DNA of 37,515 nt from Saccoglossus kowalevskii (lineage: Eukaryota; Hemichordata; Enteropneusta; Harrimaniidae), in NCBI RefSeq assembly GCF_000003605.2, contig NW_003105608.1, forward strand, positions 166,373-203,887, in the 5' to 3' direction. Positions 22,001 through 32,893 of the stretch are shown here, piece by piece. A program made the translations under genes and the position numbers. The stretch's first letter is position 1. The number at the start of each line of letters is the position of its first letter. The notes beneath the pieces were generated by a model. The model was not told the DNA's origin and did not search any database. It saw only the letters and a program-made list of their open reading frames with translations.

Positions 22001-24975
22001 TTCTATGCATGCCCATTTTTATAAATTGCAGGGGTTCTTAGAGTGCAGTGGGACCATGGAGATGGTAATCAATACAGGTATGGTGCGGAGGGATCTCGTG
22101 ATGTAAAGGTATTAACCATTGTACGTTGTATTGTACATTGTGCTTAAATAAAATGGAAGCAAATATTAGTATGCACATTGAAAATCAAAACATTGATATA
22201 GTTACTTTTGAATTCCAGGTTGTTGATGAGCCTCGTATAATACAACCCGGAGATGACATCAAGGTCGGGGTCAGAGTTCAAAGAGGTATGTATCTATCAT
22301 ATTAATCACTACTGAAGATGTTTTGCAATGGAAATGTAAAATACAGGCTCAACGATGTGGCGGACCAGATTGTTTGCACCAATGACGTACATACAGGATC
22401 AATATATTCCCAGCGTGATATTCAAAACATTTGTGTGTTGATATATTTTTACGAAAACTTGTCATTTTGCTCTCGCGATAAATCGACCACATTTCTGTTA
22501 TCTGACAACATTAGGGAAAGATTGGAAATGGGATGACCAAGATGGCGGCTCAGGTAATACTGGCGTTGTATATAAAGTACACAGTGGCGCAACCAAAGGT
22601 CTGGTGCAGGTCAGAAAATTATTATAAGGGACTTTTGTGAATCGACATTGATATATTTCACCCGTTTTGTCATTCGCATAAAATGTAACTTCTCAGTTTT
22701 TGGCGCAATTGACTTTTGAAACTCTTAGAATGTTGTTCTTGATAATGCAACATTGTCACATGACTCATATTGGATATATCGGAGTATTATTCATCTTTTT
22801 TCAAACAGGTTAGGTGGTCAAATGGTGTAAAAGCGGACTATCGTCATGGCCGAGACAATTGTTATGATTTGAAGATACTAGGGTAAATATGAACCGGTTT
22901 TGTGTTATGCTTTTATTTACATACAAATGCACGTTGTTTATTTACAGTCAGTAATTAAGACAACTTTCTGATATGCATTGGGCAGTATCAAACAAATCAA
23001 TCGACATTTGGACCCTGTAAATGTTCGTCTCAGTTGTTCACATACAAATATTTTGTGATTTTTACCTCCACATTGTACCTGCACGTATGCTGAAGTTGTA
23101 TTTATTATCTACTTTGTTTGTAAATAATATTGAAATAAAATTATCAAACAGCTGAGACGTCAACCACCCATAAATAATGTATAACACTGCAATGTAGTCA
23201 ACTGTTTCTAGGCCAATAGTTCGTACGCCAACAAAAAGAAACAAACTGAAAGAATAATGTAGTATATTACGAATATTCATGAGGCAAGATTGACAGTTTT
23301 TGTGAATTTGCATGTCAGGAAACCATACGTGCATATACACATGTAGTAACATACGGCTGGCGTCAGCATTTTATATTTTTGAAAGTAATATAGACAGTAT
23401 AGCCATTGTTAATCTTTTGCTCACCACAGTACCCATCACATATTTATTATTTCAGTGATGGAAATATAGTAGGTAGAGTTGAAAAATCTGTCTCATCTAT
23501 CGACGCAGCTGGGCCGACAGAAATTGTTGAAATAGGCGACGATGATGATATTACAATATCCACAGTTTTGCCAAAGACAACACCAACAGCAACGACAACC
23601 GTACGACGTGAACCAGAGATAACATATGCACAGGTGATGCCAATTACAGGTATGGACATATGCAATTTCAAATGTATTATTGTCCATGTGTTATTGGATG
23701 TCTTGAATACATAGTTTGATTTCTGCTTGATATCCTGCTGTAGAGACTGTGATGGCATGGCGCTGGAAAGACAACCATCAACAATGGAGGCTATTTGATG
23801 AGCCATATGGTCCACAAGTGGAGGAAAGCTACAATAAGAATCCCAAAGGATGTACGTCGATCAAAATTGGGGATTATACGTAAGTCTTAAGACGCTGTAG
23901 TCTGACACTTCACAGACATAAATGAGTTCACAAAAACACGCCACCTTCTGTTCTCAGCCAGGATTTGTCAATTACGCACTGAATATATTTAAGCAGACTG
24001 TTTGTAATATGAATAGTTCTGCAGATCGTTTCCCAAATGACGTCATCGCGCACCTCATCCACGCTGAATTAATAATTTACTTACTGTTAGTTTTGTTGAC
24101 TGCTTCAACAAGCAATACAATAACATATGAGAGTTAGCTAGCTCTACCGTTATAAGTTATAAGTTTAAAATACATTAATAATATATTACATGAAACACAT
24201 TCCTTTTCAGTTATAACTTCGATTTTTCTGCAATGACACAAGTGAACCAGTCAACAAAAAGATCACGTCCTATCAGGAGAGAAGGTAAATACTAAAGTGG
24301 CAAAAGCTGTATTTTTGAACATTTGTTTGTTTAAATACAACTACATAAGTTACCAAATCTTTCCGAACTATTGCTTGGACACAAGTGCATCGACAACGTC
24401 ACCCTATTTTTGTTGCGATCGGCCGCGTGATGGTAGCTGTAGATAATTATGATGCACGACGCAAACTATTATAGTAATATACACATAAAATCATCAGTGA
24501 GAGGCTGACAGTTAGAGATTGATTTACCCTCTCAAGCCGGCGACGTATTTGACACTTCACTTAAGGCTCCGTTAAATTGTCATCCTGTACCGTAGGCTCT
24601 GAGGTTCGCTTGACAAAACTGGATGGCTCCCTCTGGACTCAACCCCACGACCATCTTTGCAAGTGATTTAATGTACAGCGTTGGTATATATCGTTTATGA
24701 TATTATTTCAGTGTTCATACTGTGGCGATTGCAGTTACAAATTGGCACTAGTGGATTCTGGATATGTTTTATTGAAAATAAAAATCGAAATAATTAAAAA
24801 GATCGATAGTTACAGATATTTCCGTGTTAACAATCAGAATAATTGAAACACATATGTTTGGCATTATCCATCATTATTGTTATTATTATTATTCTTTTGT
24901 TTATTTTTTACAGGCCTTGACAGAGAAGAATATGATTTATTACTTGCACTTGAGCGTTCACTTTCTTTATCTTGA
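16094..24975 (+). CDS. Gene B: VWA - 2x MIB/HERC2 - WWE - UIM protein (553 aa, 17 coding exons)
   Basis: Coding exons: 16094-16190, 16462-16584, 16933-17007, 17322-17413, 18449-18559, 19350-19439, 19568-19604, 19700-19845, 19929-20040, 22032-22108, 22219-22285, 22515-22609, 22809-22882, 23456-23649, 23744-23879, 24211-24284, 24914-24975. All introns are GT-AG with compatible phases; the total is 1662 nt ending in TGA. The exon at 19350 has a purine-rich, weak acceptor, but its sequence aligns with gene A. Residues 1 to about 200 are a VWA domain with an intact MIDAS site (LDTSGSM with D10/S12/S14; GGRTPM with T82; MTDG with D118). Residues 210-257 are a leucine-rich helix plus an acidic run. 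MIB/HERC2 domains lie at about 265-320 (RRGKDWKWKDQD) and 337-398 (QRGKDWKWDDQDGG). An acidic Thr-rich linker (about 400-463) precedes a WWE domain (466-533: WRWKDNHQQW, VEESY, YNFDFSAMTQVNQ, RPIRR). The protein ends in a UIM (EEYDLLLALERSLS, A545 and S549). By family knowledge WWE binds (iso)-ADP-ribose and UIM binds ubiquitin. There is no RING or HECT domain, so this looks like a reader or adaptor rather than a ligase. Cytosolic or nuclear location is inferred. Confidence 0.9.
17152..17262. repeat. Minisatellite of about 20-bp units in gene B intron 3
   Basis: About five imperfect units of the type GGTGGGCGATAATATTTGAG stand in tandem between the exons ending at 17007 and starting at 17322. 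They are G-rich on the plus strand against an AT-rich background. Confidence 0.8.
17468..17900. repeat. Dispersed repeat R1, copy 1 (gene B intron 4)
   Basis: Shares with 24330-24690 an ordered series of matches: TTTAAATACAAC then ACATAA, TGATGCACGAC, GGCGACGTATT, GAGGTTCGCTTGACAAAACT, and TGCAAGTGATTTAATGTA. There is no coding content. It is probably an old non-autonomous mobile element. Confidence 0.75.
19062..19218. mobile_element. 157-bp MITE with TTAA target site, in gene B intron 5
   Basis: Segments 19063-19083 and 19197-19217 are inverted repeats matching at 19 of 21 positions (GCGGGAG...ACCTGCG). TTAA flanks the element at 19058-19061 and 19219-19222, the duplication made by piggyBac- and Kolobok-type transposases. 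The block is visibly more GC-rich than its surroundings and has no coding capacity. Confidence 0.7.
20346..20605. repeat. Direct duplication of about 130 bp in gene B intron 9
   Basis: CTACCAGCTCAATTG occurs at 20346 and again at 20480. The following sequence is also shared: CCTGGTATGTAGGTA against CTTGGTATGCAGGTA, then CATGACGATAACTT against CATGAACATAACTT. The copies are clearly diverged. Confidence 0.65.
21660..21925. repeat. Repeat block X, copy 1 (gene B intron 9)
   Basis: Matches 35555-35735 in the same orientation, including AAGAAGTTGAC then AGGCT, GAATTAAATTATTGC, TATATTTTTAGCTTTCAATT and AACTCGTGC. Confidence 0.8.
23175..23390. repeat. Repeat block Y, copy 1 (gene B intron 13)
   Basis: Matches 35736-36030 in the same orientation: GGCCAATAG then ACGCCA, GAAAGAATA then TGTAGTATAT, TTTGCATG, and ATGTCAGGAA then CCATACGT. 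Confidence 0.8.
24330..24690. repeat. Dispersed repeat R1, copy 2 (gene B intron 16)
   Basis: Second copy of the block at 17468-17900, in the same orientation, shorter through small deletions. It lies between the last WWE exon and the UIM exon. Confidence 0.75.
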
Positions 24976-25512
24976 TAACGTCAAATGTTTCATAAGTGAA
25001 GATACAACTGAAAACAAAAAAATGGTACACAGTCTAGAAAATATCCAGTATATGTTCTATGGCCATTATTTGATAATGATAACTATAAAGTCATTATTGT
25101 CAATTCAAATATGGACGTAGTCATGGGCAGCCCATTACAAAAGAATTATGTCATATGTGGAGCAGTACTAGTATATGATCACCCCTTGGTTGTAAACATT
25201 GGACTCTATGTATATTTTATTCAATGATTTTAACAGTTTTGTAATGTATTATCTGTATTTCGCCTGTAATTGTATTCTGTTCAATATCTTGTAAATTCCC
25301 TTTGTGACCTTAGTTGATTTACGGTTAGGTATATTATTTTCACTTCTGTAGAGGTTATATAACACTATATATACTTGATTGTTATGTATATTGCTTGAAT
25401 ACGATATATAGTTTACCTGTTCATAGATAGTAATATTAACAAGTCATTTACAGAAAGGAATTGTAATCAGAGTTTGCCTGCCTTTAATGGTTATTATGAC
25501 GTATTTGGTGTA

Positions 25513-25684
25513 NNNNNNNNNNNNNNNNNNNNNNNNNNNNNNNNNNNNNNNNNNNNNNNNNNNNNNNNNNNNNNNNNNNNNNNNNNNNNNNNNNNNNNNN
25601 NNNNNNNNNNNNNNNNNNNNNNNNNNNNNNNNNNNNNNNNNNNNNNNNNNNNNNNNNNNNNNNNNNNNNNNNNNNNNNNNNNNN
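25513..25684. other. Assembly gap (172 Ns)
   Basis: A run of N directly adjoins a (TA)n tract, so the gap is probably a collapsed or unreadable microsatellite. Any open frame across it is meaningless. Confidence 0.99.

Positions 25685-25739
<55 letters not shown>
25685..25739. repeat. (TA)n microsatellite
   Basis: 55 bases of uninterrupted TA follow the N gap directly; the true length is unknown. Confidence 0.97.
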
Positions 25740-25742
<3 letters not shown>

Positions 25743-28700
25743 TTAGTATTTAAGAATATCCCCCTAATCACGAATGTAAATATAGAGGTTCACATTGACA
25801 GGTCATGTCATGTATGGTAATAATGTGTTGAGGAGACATATCTAGAATATTTCCAAAAAAACCTTGAACTGAAACTCTGAGAAGAAACGATTAGGAGTGC
25901 TTGTTGACGATGACAACATTTCAGCTCCCATACGTTATATGAACTTTCTGCAAAACAAATATTAAGCTAGTACGAAGTGTATTCTTTTTGTATCAAATGT
26001 TGGCAGCTATCTTGTGGGGGAAGCCCTCGATTACTATTATGAGAATTGCTTACTAATTGCACATAACTTATAACATAATGTGTTGTGTGTAATATTTATG
26101 AATAACAAGACTGGACAATATGATGTGCACCCTCTCGTGGCCAGGCTGTAAATCACTTAATGCAGGACATTCCATTCATTATTATTATTAAAACAAATAA
26201 CAAACGTTACACAGGCAGTCCATTTACAGATATAAATGTTGGATCTAATTTGTCATTGTATGCAGTATTCAGCTATTACCCAATTGCAGTAATGTCTTGG
26301 TTGAAATAACACGTACACAAAATACTGTTCAATGTCTTGTAATTGTCTATAATATAAAAGTACTTCACTTTTACAAAAGCATTAATACAACTAATATTAC
26401 TAGGACGATGATAGAATATCTTTTCTTACACAGATATTAAGTAACTATTCTGCAAATGATGTGTGTACTATTCAGCTAGGTATGTAAATTAAAATAACTT
26501 TTGTATTCACAGAGTAGGAGATATATCCTTTCTTTGAAACCCATATGTTATTGAAAGTGTAGAAACTCATGGCCTATGCAAGGAGGTCATTGTCAACCTT
26601 GATTCGCTTTGGTACACCTAGTGCTACACATATCACTGCACAAACAGATGCTGCTTTGGTTATTTCTACTTCCGGGTATCCAGTATATTTATCCATCACG
26701 AAAAGTCTCCCAAGATAAAATTTGTGTCGACATGTTTGTTATCTATCAACCATGGCGAATCAAGCATTTGTAGTAGTTCAAGTATTTTGCTGGTTTGTTT
26801 AAATACAGTAGTTGTTCAGTTTTCACAATGCCTCAGTGTTATAATGGTTCCTTTTCCTAGCCCCTATTTCCGATATTTTGTGCCACATGTTATTCAGTTT
26901 GGTCAGCCTCTGTAGATTTTATTACTTCCGATAGGGTCAATACATTTTTTAAAAAGAAGTATATGCAGTTCTCAGCTATATTTGCTTTGTACAGCTGTCG
27001 GGAATGAATTAAGCAGCGTAATCTTGACTTGGTTTCTTGATAACAGTGTAGTTAAGTGTGGACTCCATTTCTCAGTTCGTAACCTTGGGTCATCTATGAC
27101 GTCCAGTGATCTGTATCCACCGTTATATACGAGAACATTAAGTATCATAGCATGTTTAGACATCACTTTTGTTATTCATGTTATTTAATCCCTGCAATGC
27201 TTGCTCAAATGTGTTTCAGCTGCTTAGGGTACTCCGAAATTCAAGTGTTTATTGAGACCAACATGTGTTCAGAAATTATAGTATGTTTAGTTTCTAGTGG
27301 TTGCTCTAGTTGATGGTACCCAAATCTAACTTCAAGTTGTGATTATTTTTGCACCATTCAAATCATTTATATTATTATACCTCATAGCCCTATCATCGAA
27401 TCAGATCAGGATTTGGCAGTCAAAATTGTAACTTCGTTATCTGCAGATGTCATCATATCAGTTTTTGCACTTGCGCAGATGTTGGCTACTTTCCCGTTGA
27501 GGTTTTTGGGTGTTTGCTAAATTGAGGACATATAATTTGTGAACAACTGTAAAATTCTTTGCTCAACAATATAACGTGGATTAGTTAAGTTCTATAAAAA
27601 TACTTGTGATAGTCACTGATCTGAACAATGCAACTGTATGTACATGGCTAGCATAGTGACATTACAAACTTCAGCTTGTAGACATCGTATATATATGTTT
27701 AGTACCACTATTTATTTCATCAAGGTATTTGTGTGACACTTTTTCTCCTGTTATACATACCTCTATGCCAACGTGATGGATGTTGCATCATTCCGATTGA
27801 ATTTGTCATGACAAGATAGCTATGTTCTGTTTCTCAGTATGCAAACGATATTGGTTCTCCGTTCCACTCCTTCACCGGGGCTGCACCTAGACCTGTTCAG
27901 ATAATCTCCGTGTAAGGGAACGTTCTCCCATCCTGTTATATTATGTACAGAGACTAAACGTTTCAATTCTTTATAGGATGGTGGTTGTCGCGCCGCGTTC
28001 TGTTCTACATGTGACTTATAGTGGCGCACACAACCGTGTAAAATACACTGTTAACATGAAATTGGAAACAAGCGCAGTGCGACGACAAACGCTCCTTAAC
28101 TGTTTGATCATGAACTTCTAATCATCACTACTCATTGTCATTTAGTGTCAATATGTGTAGTGAATAAACTACATGTATTTGTTTTGTTTTTCGCAAACAT
28201 TTTTAATAATGGTGGTTAATTTAGGTAATTTATTGCCCAGATCTTCATATAGTTCATATAAATAGAAAATGATCGAATTTCAAGCAATTTTTATTAAAAA
28301 ATCAACATTTATTGATTTATGTTGCTCTTTTGTAGACAATGATTTTGAACACATTTATAAAACTTCAAAAAAACATTATTGGATGACTTATTATAAATTA
28401 ATAATAATAAAGTACATGGATACAGCACAATATACATATAATATAATTTAAACTATATCAAATATACTGATCACAGGTTTAGTGTAACAAAAACAAGTGA
28501 AAAAACTCAACTCAACTAGAATAAAAAGACAAATACAAAGGATGTAACCATGAAAAAGCCAAAAGGAAAAAATACTTCTCATCAAGGTACAGCAATTGAA
28601 TAATGAAAGGTAGTATACAAATTTAAACAATTTAAATTCTTTTGAAGTATTAATAAAAAATCGAAATGCAAGACTTCACATTATTGGAAGATAATCAAAC

Positions 28701-29960
28701 TTTCGAATGTTGTGAGCTTGATAAACTGGTATAAACCAGCAATACAGAATTCCACAAATAGTTCTTACAACGTGTCAAACTTTCCGTTTGTTATACTTTA
28801 TACTTTATACTCTGATGAATCCAGGAAACACAGTTATGTTATGAGACAAACCTAAGAACAGAAAAGAAGCCATATTTACATAGTTATTGATGCCATTGCT
28901 GTCACTTTTCCTCTTGCTTGAGTTTTTTTTGCAGTTTTTCAACCTGTTGTGAAAATCCCTAAAATATTAGTTCTTGTGTCAGTGGTAAATAGGATGGTAG
29001 AAATGAAGCGATGGCCATCCTGTCCAAGATTACACTTCTACAAAACAAGTTACCAGAGTTTGTTTTGGCGTACTGAATTGTATACTTTGCTGATTTTTTC
29101 ATTCAATAAAACCGGTGCATGGTTAGAGGAATTACACTTCAAGACAAGAGAACTGCTCCTGAAAGATTCCAGAAAAGAAAGCAGATCTTTTCAAACATAG
29201 CTTCGCAAGGTATGTACTGATATTCAGCAAAACAACATACTACTGATACAGAGGGATCTGAAAACAAAATAGAAGGAAATGAAAAATAAGAACAATTAAC
29301 TTACGATGTTATTTATTTTGGATTGTGACAACAAGGCCAGATGTATCGATTTAAGGACTGCTGGAAAAATGTCAGAGCAAAAAATTCTAAAAAAATATTC
29401 AATTCTAGGCGCTTTTAAAAAAAAAAAATAGAAGCATCTAAAAGGTGAGCACATACTTCCTAAAAACGTGTTCATTCTACGACTGGGCACGCTTGTGCAA
29501 GATCTGATGCATTTATCACGCGACGTCCTCTTCCAGGTAAATCCTTACTAAACGAAATTGTTTGATTGATCGTTGATTTGTCAAAAACACGTTTATATAA
29601 TAATCCATTGTTATCACTATATATATTTGTGTTTCTTTGATTTAAGTTCGATCTTCCCACAATATTTCAAAGTTCTGCTTTCTATATAGTTCAGTCATTA
29701 CTGATTTATTTGTTACCCTCTATTTATCAATGATTCTATGGTTTAAAAATATCTTAATTAGCCACAATATAAAAAAAAAACACACAGTCAAAACATGTTT
29801 TGGTACCATATATTTTTAGATTTATTTATTAGAAGGTTAAATAGCGGTATATTCGTCATTGCTACAATATTCTCTCAGGCGACAACTGGTAGTAGTCCAA
29901 ACAGCTTCACATCTCGCACCCATATTTGTGAGCAGCAGGAAATCAAGTTATCGTCGAGTA

Positions 29961-30555
29961 AGTTAGATAATTTACATGTTAATGCTATAATATTCAATGA
30001 TACAGGTTTTTGAGTTTGACCCAATTTATTAAGAAAATGCTAAATACCCATATGATAACGTATCGGTGTTGAATATAAGCTATCGATGTTCGATTCTCTT
30101 TTTTAAAACGGAAGAGATCCGAACTGTCCTTGAAATCAGAATTGTTATTTCTACACTGGCTACACTGGTGAGATTATTTCTCCATATCTCAAAATATAGC
30201 TTGCTGATGAAAAAGACGTCTAGAATCGTTTAATGTCCCTGTTTTCATTTGAACCTTGCAATTGGTGATTGTTATCACGATGGTTCGGGCTTCCCACCGG
30301 ATTTCCAGGTGTTGTTTTATATATAGTTAGATAATTTACACGTCATCTTAATGCTATAAAATTCAATATTGCAGGTTTTTGAGTTAAGGATATTAAGGAA
30401 ATGCTAATTATCCATGTAATAATCTATATGTGTGTCGGTGTCGTTAAATATAAGTTATCGATGTTCGATTGTCGTTTTTTAGAATGGTCCTTGAAATCAA
30501 AATTATTGTTTCTACACTGGTGGTGAAAAATGTTGCTCGTTGATGAAAAAGTCGC
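29961..30555. repeat. Duplicated block of about 230-260 bp, copies 365 bp apart
   Basis: Copy 1 (29961-30220) and copy 2 (30325-30555) share AGTTAGATAATTTACA, AATGCTATAA, CAGGTTTTTGAGTT, TATCGATGTTCGATT, GTCCTTGAAATCA, TTTCTACACTGG and TGATGAAAAAG. No coding function is seen. Confidence 0.8.
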
Positions 30556-30689
30556 ACTAATATTGACACGAATCCTACTATTTTTAAAACATTTCAAATT
30601 ATTGTCATATAATTTAGTCCAGTTTCCAGTATAATAATAGTTTCATATTATATACATTGGGAATTTCTCTCCCATAATGCATTGCATGT

Positions 30690-30892
30690 ATGTGCCGTAT
30701 CATGCTCAGTAGTGAAACATTTGAATTCGGCTAACACGTCTTTAAGCTACATAAGTTTATAATGGACATATGTCATAAACTTGTGGTACATTGAACTCAT
30801 GGTTAGAGAAGCAGTCACAAATATGCTGCCACTGTATTATATGCAAATCACCCCCTACTGATTGTTTTGATCACCATACGACATATTAACAC
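30690..30892. repeat. Repeat block Z, copy 1 (upstream of gene C)
   Basis: Matches 36052-36226 in the same orientation: GTATCATGCTCAGTAG, GTCTTTAAGCTACAT, GGTTAGAGAAGCAG, CTGTATTATATGCAA and CCCCTACTGATT. Confidence 0.85.
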
Positions 30893-31516
30893 CCGTTCTC
30901 ATGAACTATACAGACCCAACACCACTACATGGATTTCTACAGAACATTCAAAGTGGGAATGTAACATATCTCCATAAAGTCCGCAATTTTCTGGTATAAA
31001 TTTGAAATATAGAATGATTCCACAATATTTCCAAGATGGCGGACATATTTGGATACGACATTCATAGTTCCAATAATGTCATTGCTTTAACACCAAGCAG
31101 TATACTTCTGTACTGATTATGTGTATAATGTGTAGTATCTACATAATAAACAAATGTATTCAGACCTTGACTACACAATAACCATTAAATGTGATAGCTT
31201 TATTCAGTTTATTATAAACATTGAACCCACTGTTATTTCACCCACTAACAACTTACTGAGCCAAACGTTAAGAAGGCACATTAGTAGTACATTGGAATTA
31301 TATTGGTGCTGTGGTGGACAAAGGTAGCTAAGATTATTTGTCTCTAATTTCATATATAATATATGCCAATACAAATTTCACATCGCCTGTAAATATAATT
31401 ATCACATTGTCTAACAGCTTCACTGTACAATACAATAATAACTAACTGCACACTTATGTATATCATGCGAACCTTATTCAATTCTCACCACAGGTTGAAT
31501 TGATACAATCTGAACA

Positions 31517-32893
31517 ATGGTTGAACAACGCAGTGTGTTAATTCTGTGCCCTACTAAAAAAGATGAAATACATGCACAATCCATTAAATGGACCCTCTAT
31601 GGTATGAGATTTAACTTTATACCAATAACATGGAAAATAGAAGAGCCGTTTGATTTGATGAAGTACATCAACCTGTGCGAACAATCAGTGAAAAATGAAG
31701 ACATTCTACATGTGGTTTCAATGACTGATCTTGGAGCTCTGGTACACGCAGCTCTATGCCAAAGATTCCCACATCTCAAAGGTCCCTCGGTTGAATCAAC
31801 ATTTTTGGCTACTCATAAATACTATTCACGGCAACATTTAGAGAATGAGAAAACACGACTGAAACATGGGATTGTGAATATTGATGATGAGCATATCCAA
31901 CAAGCAATAAAAGATGTGCTAAATATAACCGGAATACCAGCATTTCTGAAGCCATGCAACGGGACACGTTCATATGGTATAAGCAGAATCTTTTCTAAAT
32001 GCGACTTGGAAGAACAGATAATTAGACATAGACAGCTCAGGCGTTTGGGCTGTTTAGATTTGAAACCATATTTTATGGAATATATTGACCAGGAAAAATA
32101 TCCATACTCATATATGGATTGTGTCATAGTCGAGGAGTTAGTGACGGATGCCAGGATATTCACAGTAGATGGATGCGTAGTCTCCGGAAAAATCTACCAC
32201 TGGGCGATAAGTGAAAACCTGTACTGGAAAACACATCCCAACTCATTTAAGGCATTGGTTATGCCACCATCAATAAATACCGCCTTAGAAGCAAACCTTT
32301 GGGAAATGTACAACAGGATTGTTGTTCAAATGATAGCAAAGGGTTTTGATAATCAGTTTGTAGATATTGAAGTATTTGTAAAATCCGATTCGGAAATTAC
32401 AGTCATGGAAATGAATCCAAGGTTGTCTGCACAATTTTTAACTGTATATGGTCTTTGCATGTCAGATGCTGATCCTGTATCCACACTTCTATACGGTAGT
32501 CTTGGTATCCGACCACATGTTCCTCAGTTGAATGGACAATTTGGTGTTAATGGGTATGTCAACACATTTGCAACTGGAAGAGCAGATCAATTATTTGATT
32601 TTAAAGCCGCTTCTAGATATCCAGAGATCCAGTGTTTATTTTCACCTGGAGAAGTTGTACCCGAATCGGGAGAAGAAGGATGCAACCTTGCCTTTATCAA
32701 TGTATGTAGCGATACCGAGGCAGGTGAGGAACAATTAATTTTTAATTAGTTGATGAAATTTTTTGTTGTACATTTCTATAATAAATTGTTTGTTTTTTTC
32801 TTAATAGGAGCCATGCAGAAATACATCATACTGTACAGGAAAGTGGTTAAAAAACCAGAGTTCAGCCCATGGGACGAGGACAGCGCTCTGTAG
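31517..32893 (+). CDS. Gene C: ATP-grasp domain protein (430 aa, two coding exons)
   Basis: Exon 1 is 31517-32723 and exon 2 is 32808-32893, joined GCAG|GTGAGG to TTAATAG|GA in phase 1, ending in TAG. The ATG has a strong context (ACAATGG). A CACAG acceptor at 31489-31493 suggests that a 5' UTR exon joins at 31494. The N-terminal 100 residues look like a pre-ATP-grasp domain (VLILCPTKKDE). The nucleotide-binding loop is at about 142-156 (AFLKPCNGTRSYGI, with K145 as the likely ATP lysine). The Mg2+/ATP carboxylates are E285 (FVDIEVFV) and E298-x-N300-x-R302 (VMEMNPRLSAQF). ATP-grasp enzymes join a carboxylate to an amine or thiol through an acyl phosphate; the substrate cannot be told from this sequence. 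Carnosine-synthase-like or other amino-acid ligases are possible. No signal peptide is seen, so it is probably cytosolic. It lies 6.5 kb downstream of gene B on the same strand with no evident functional link. Confidence 0.9.
32780..32785 (+). promoter_or_regulatory. AATAAA inside the gene C intron
   Basis: A canonical polyadenylation hexamer lies in the 84-bp intron. If the intron is not removed, the frame stops at TAG 32747-32749 (410 aa, ending GEEQLIFN), so this could support a shorter isoform. No canonical AATAAA was spotted in the first 300 bases after the exon 2 stop. Confidence 0.3.

Larger units (their letters stand above)
24976..31493. other. Gene B 3' flank and intergenic DNA
   Basis: Apart from the gap, the (TA)n tract, the 29961-30555 duplication and block Z, no coding exon or RNA gene was recognised. 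Open frames are short and AT-biased. The gene B 3' UTR end could not be fixed. Confidence 0.6.

Noticed and set aside
25474-25771. Open frames spanning the N gap
   Set aside because: They consist of unknown residues and TA-repeat translation.
31822-32163. 113-codon minus-strand frame within gene C
   Set aside because: Antisense shadow of the ATP-grasp coding exon, with no motif of its own.
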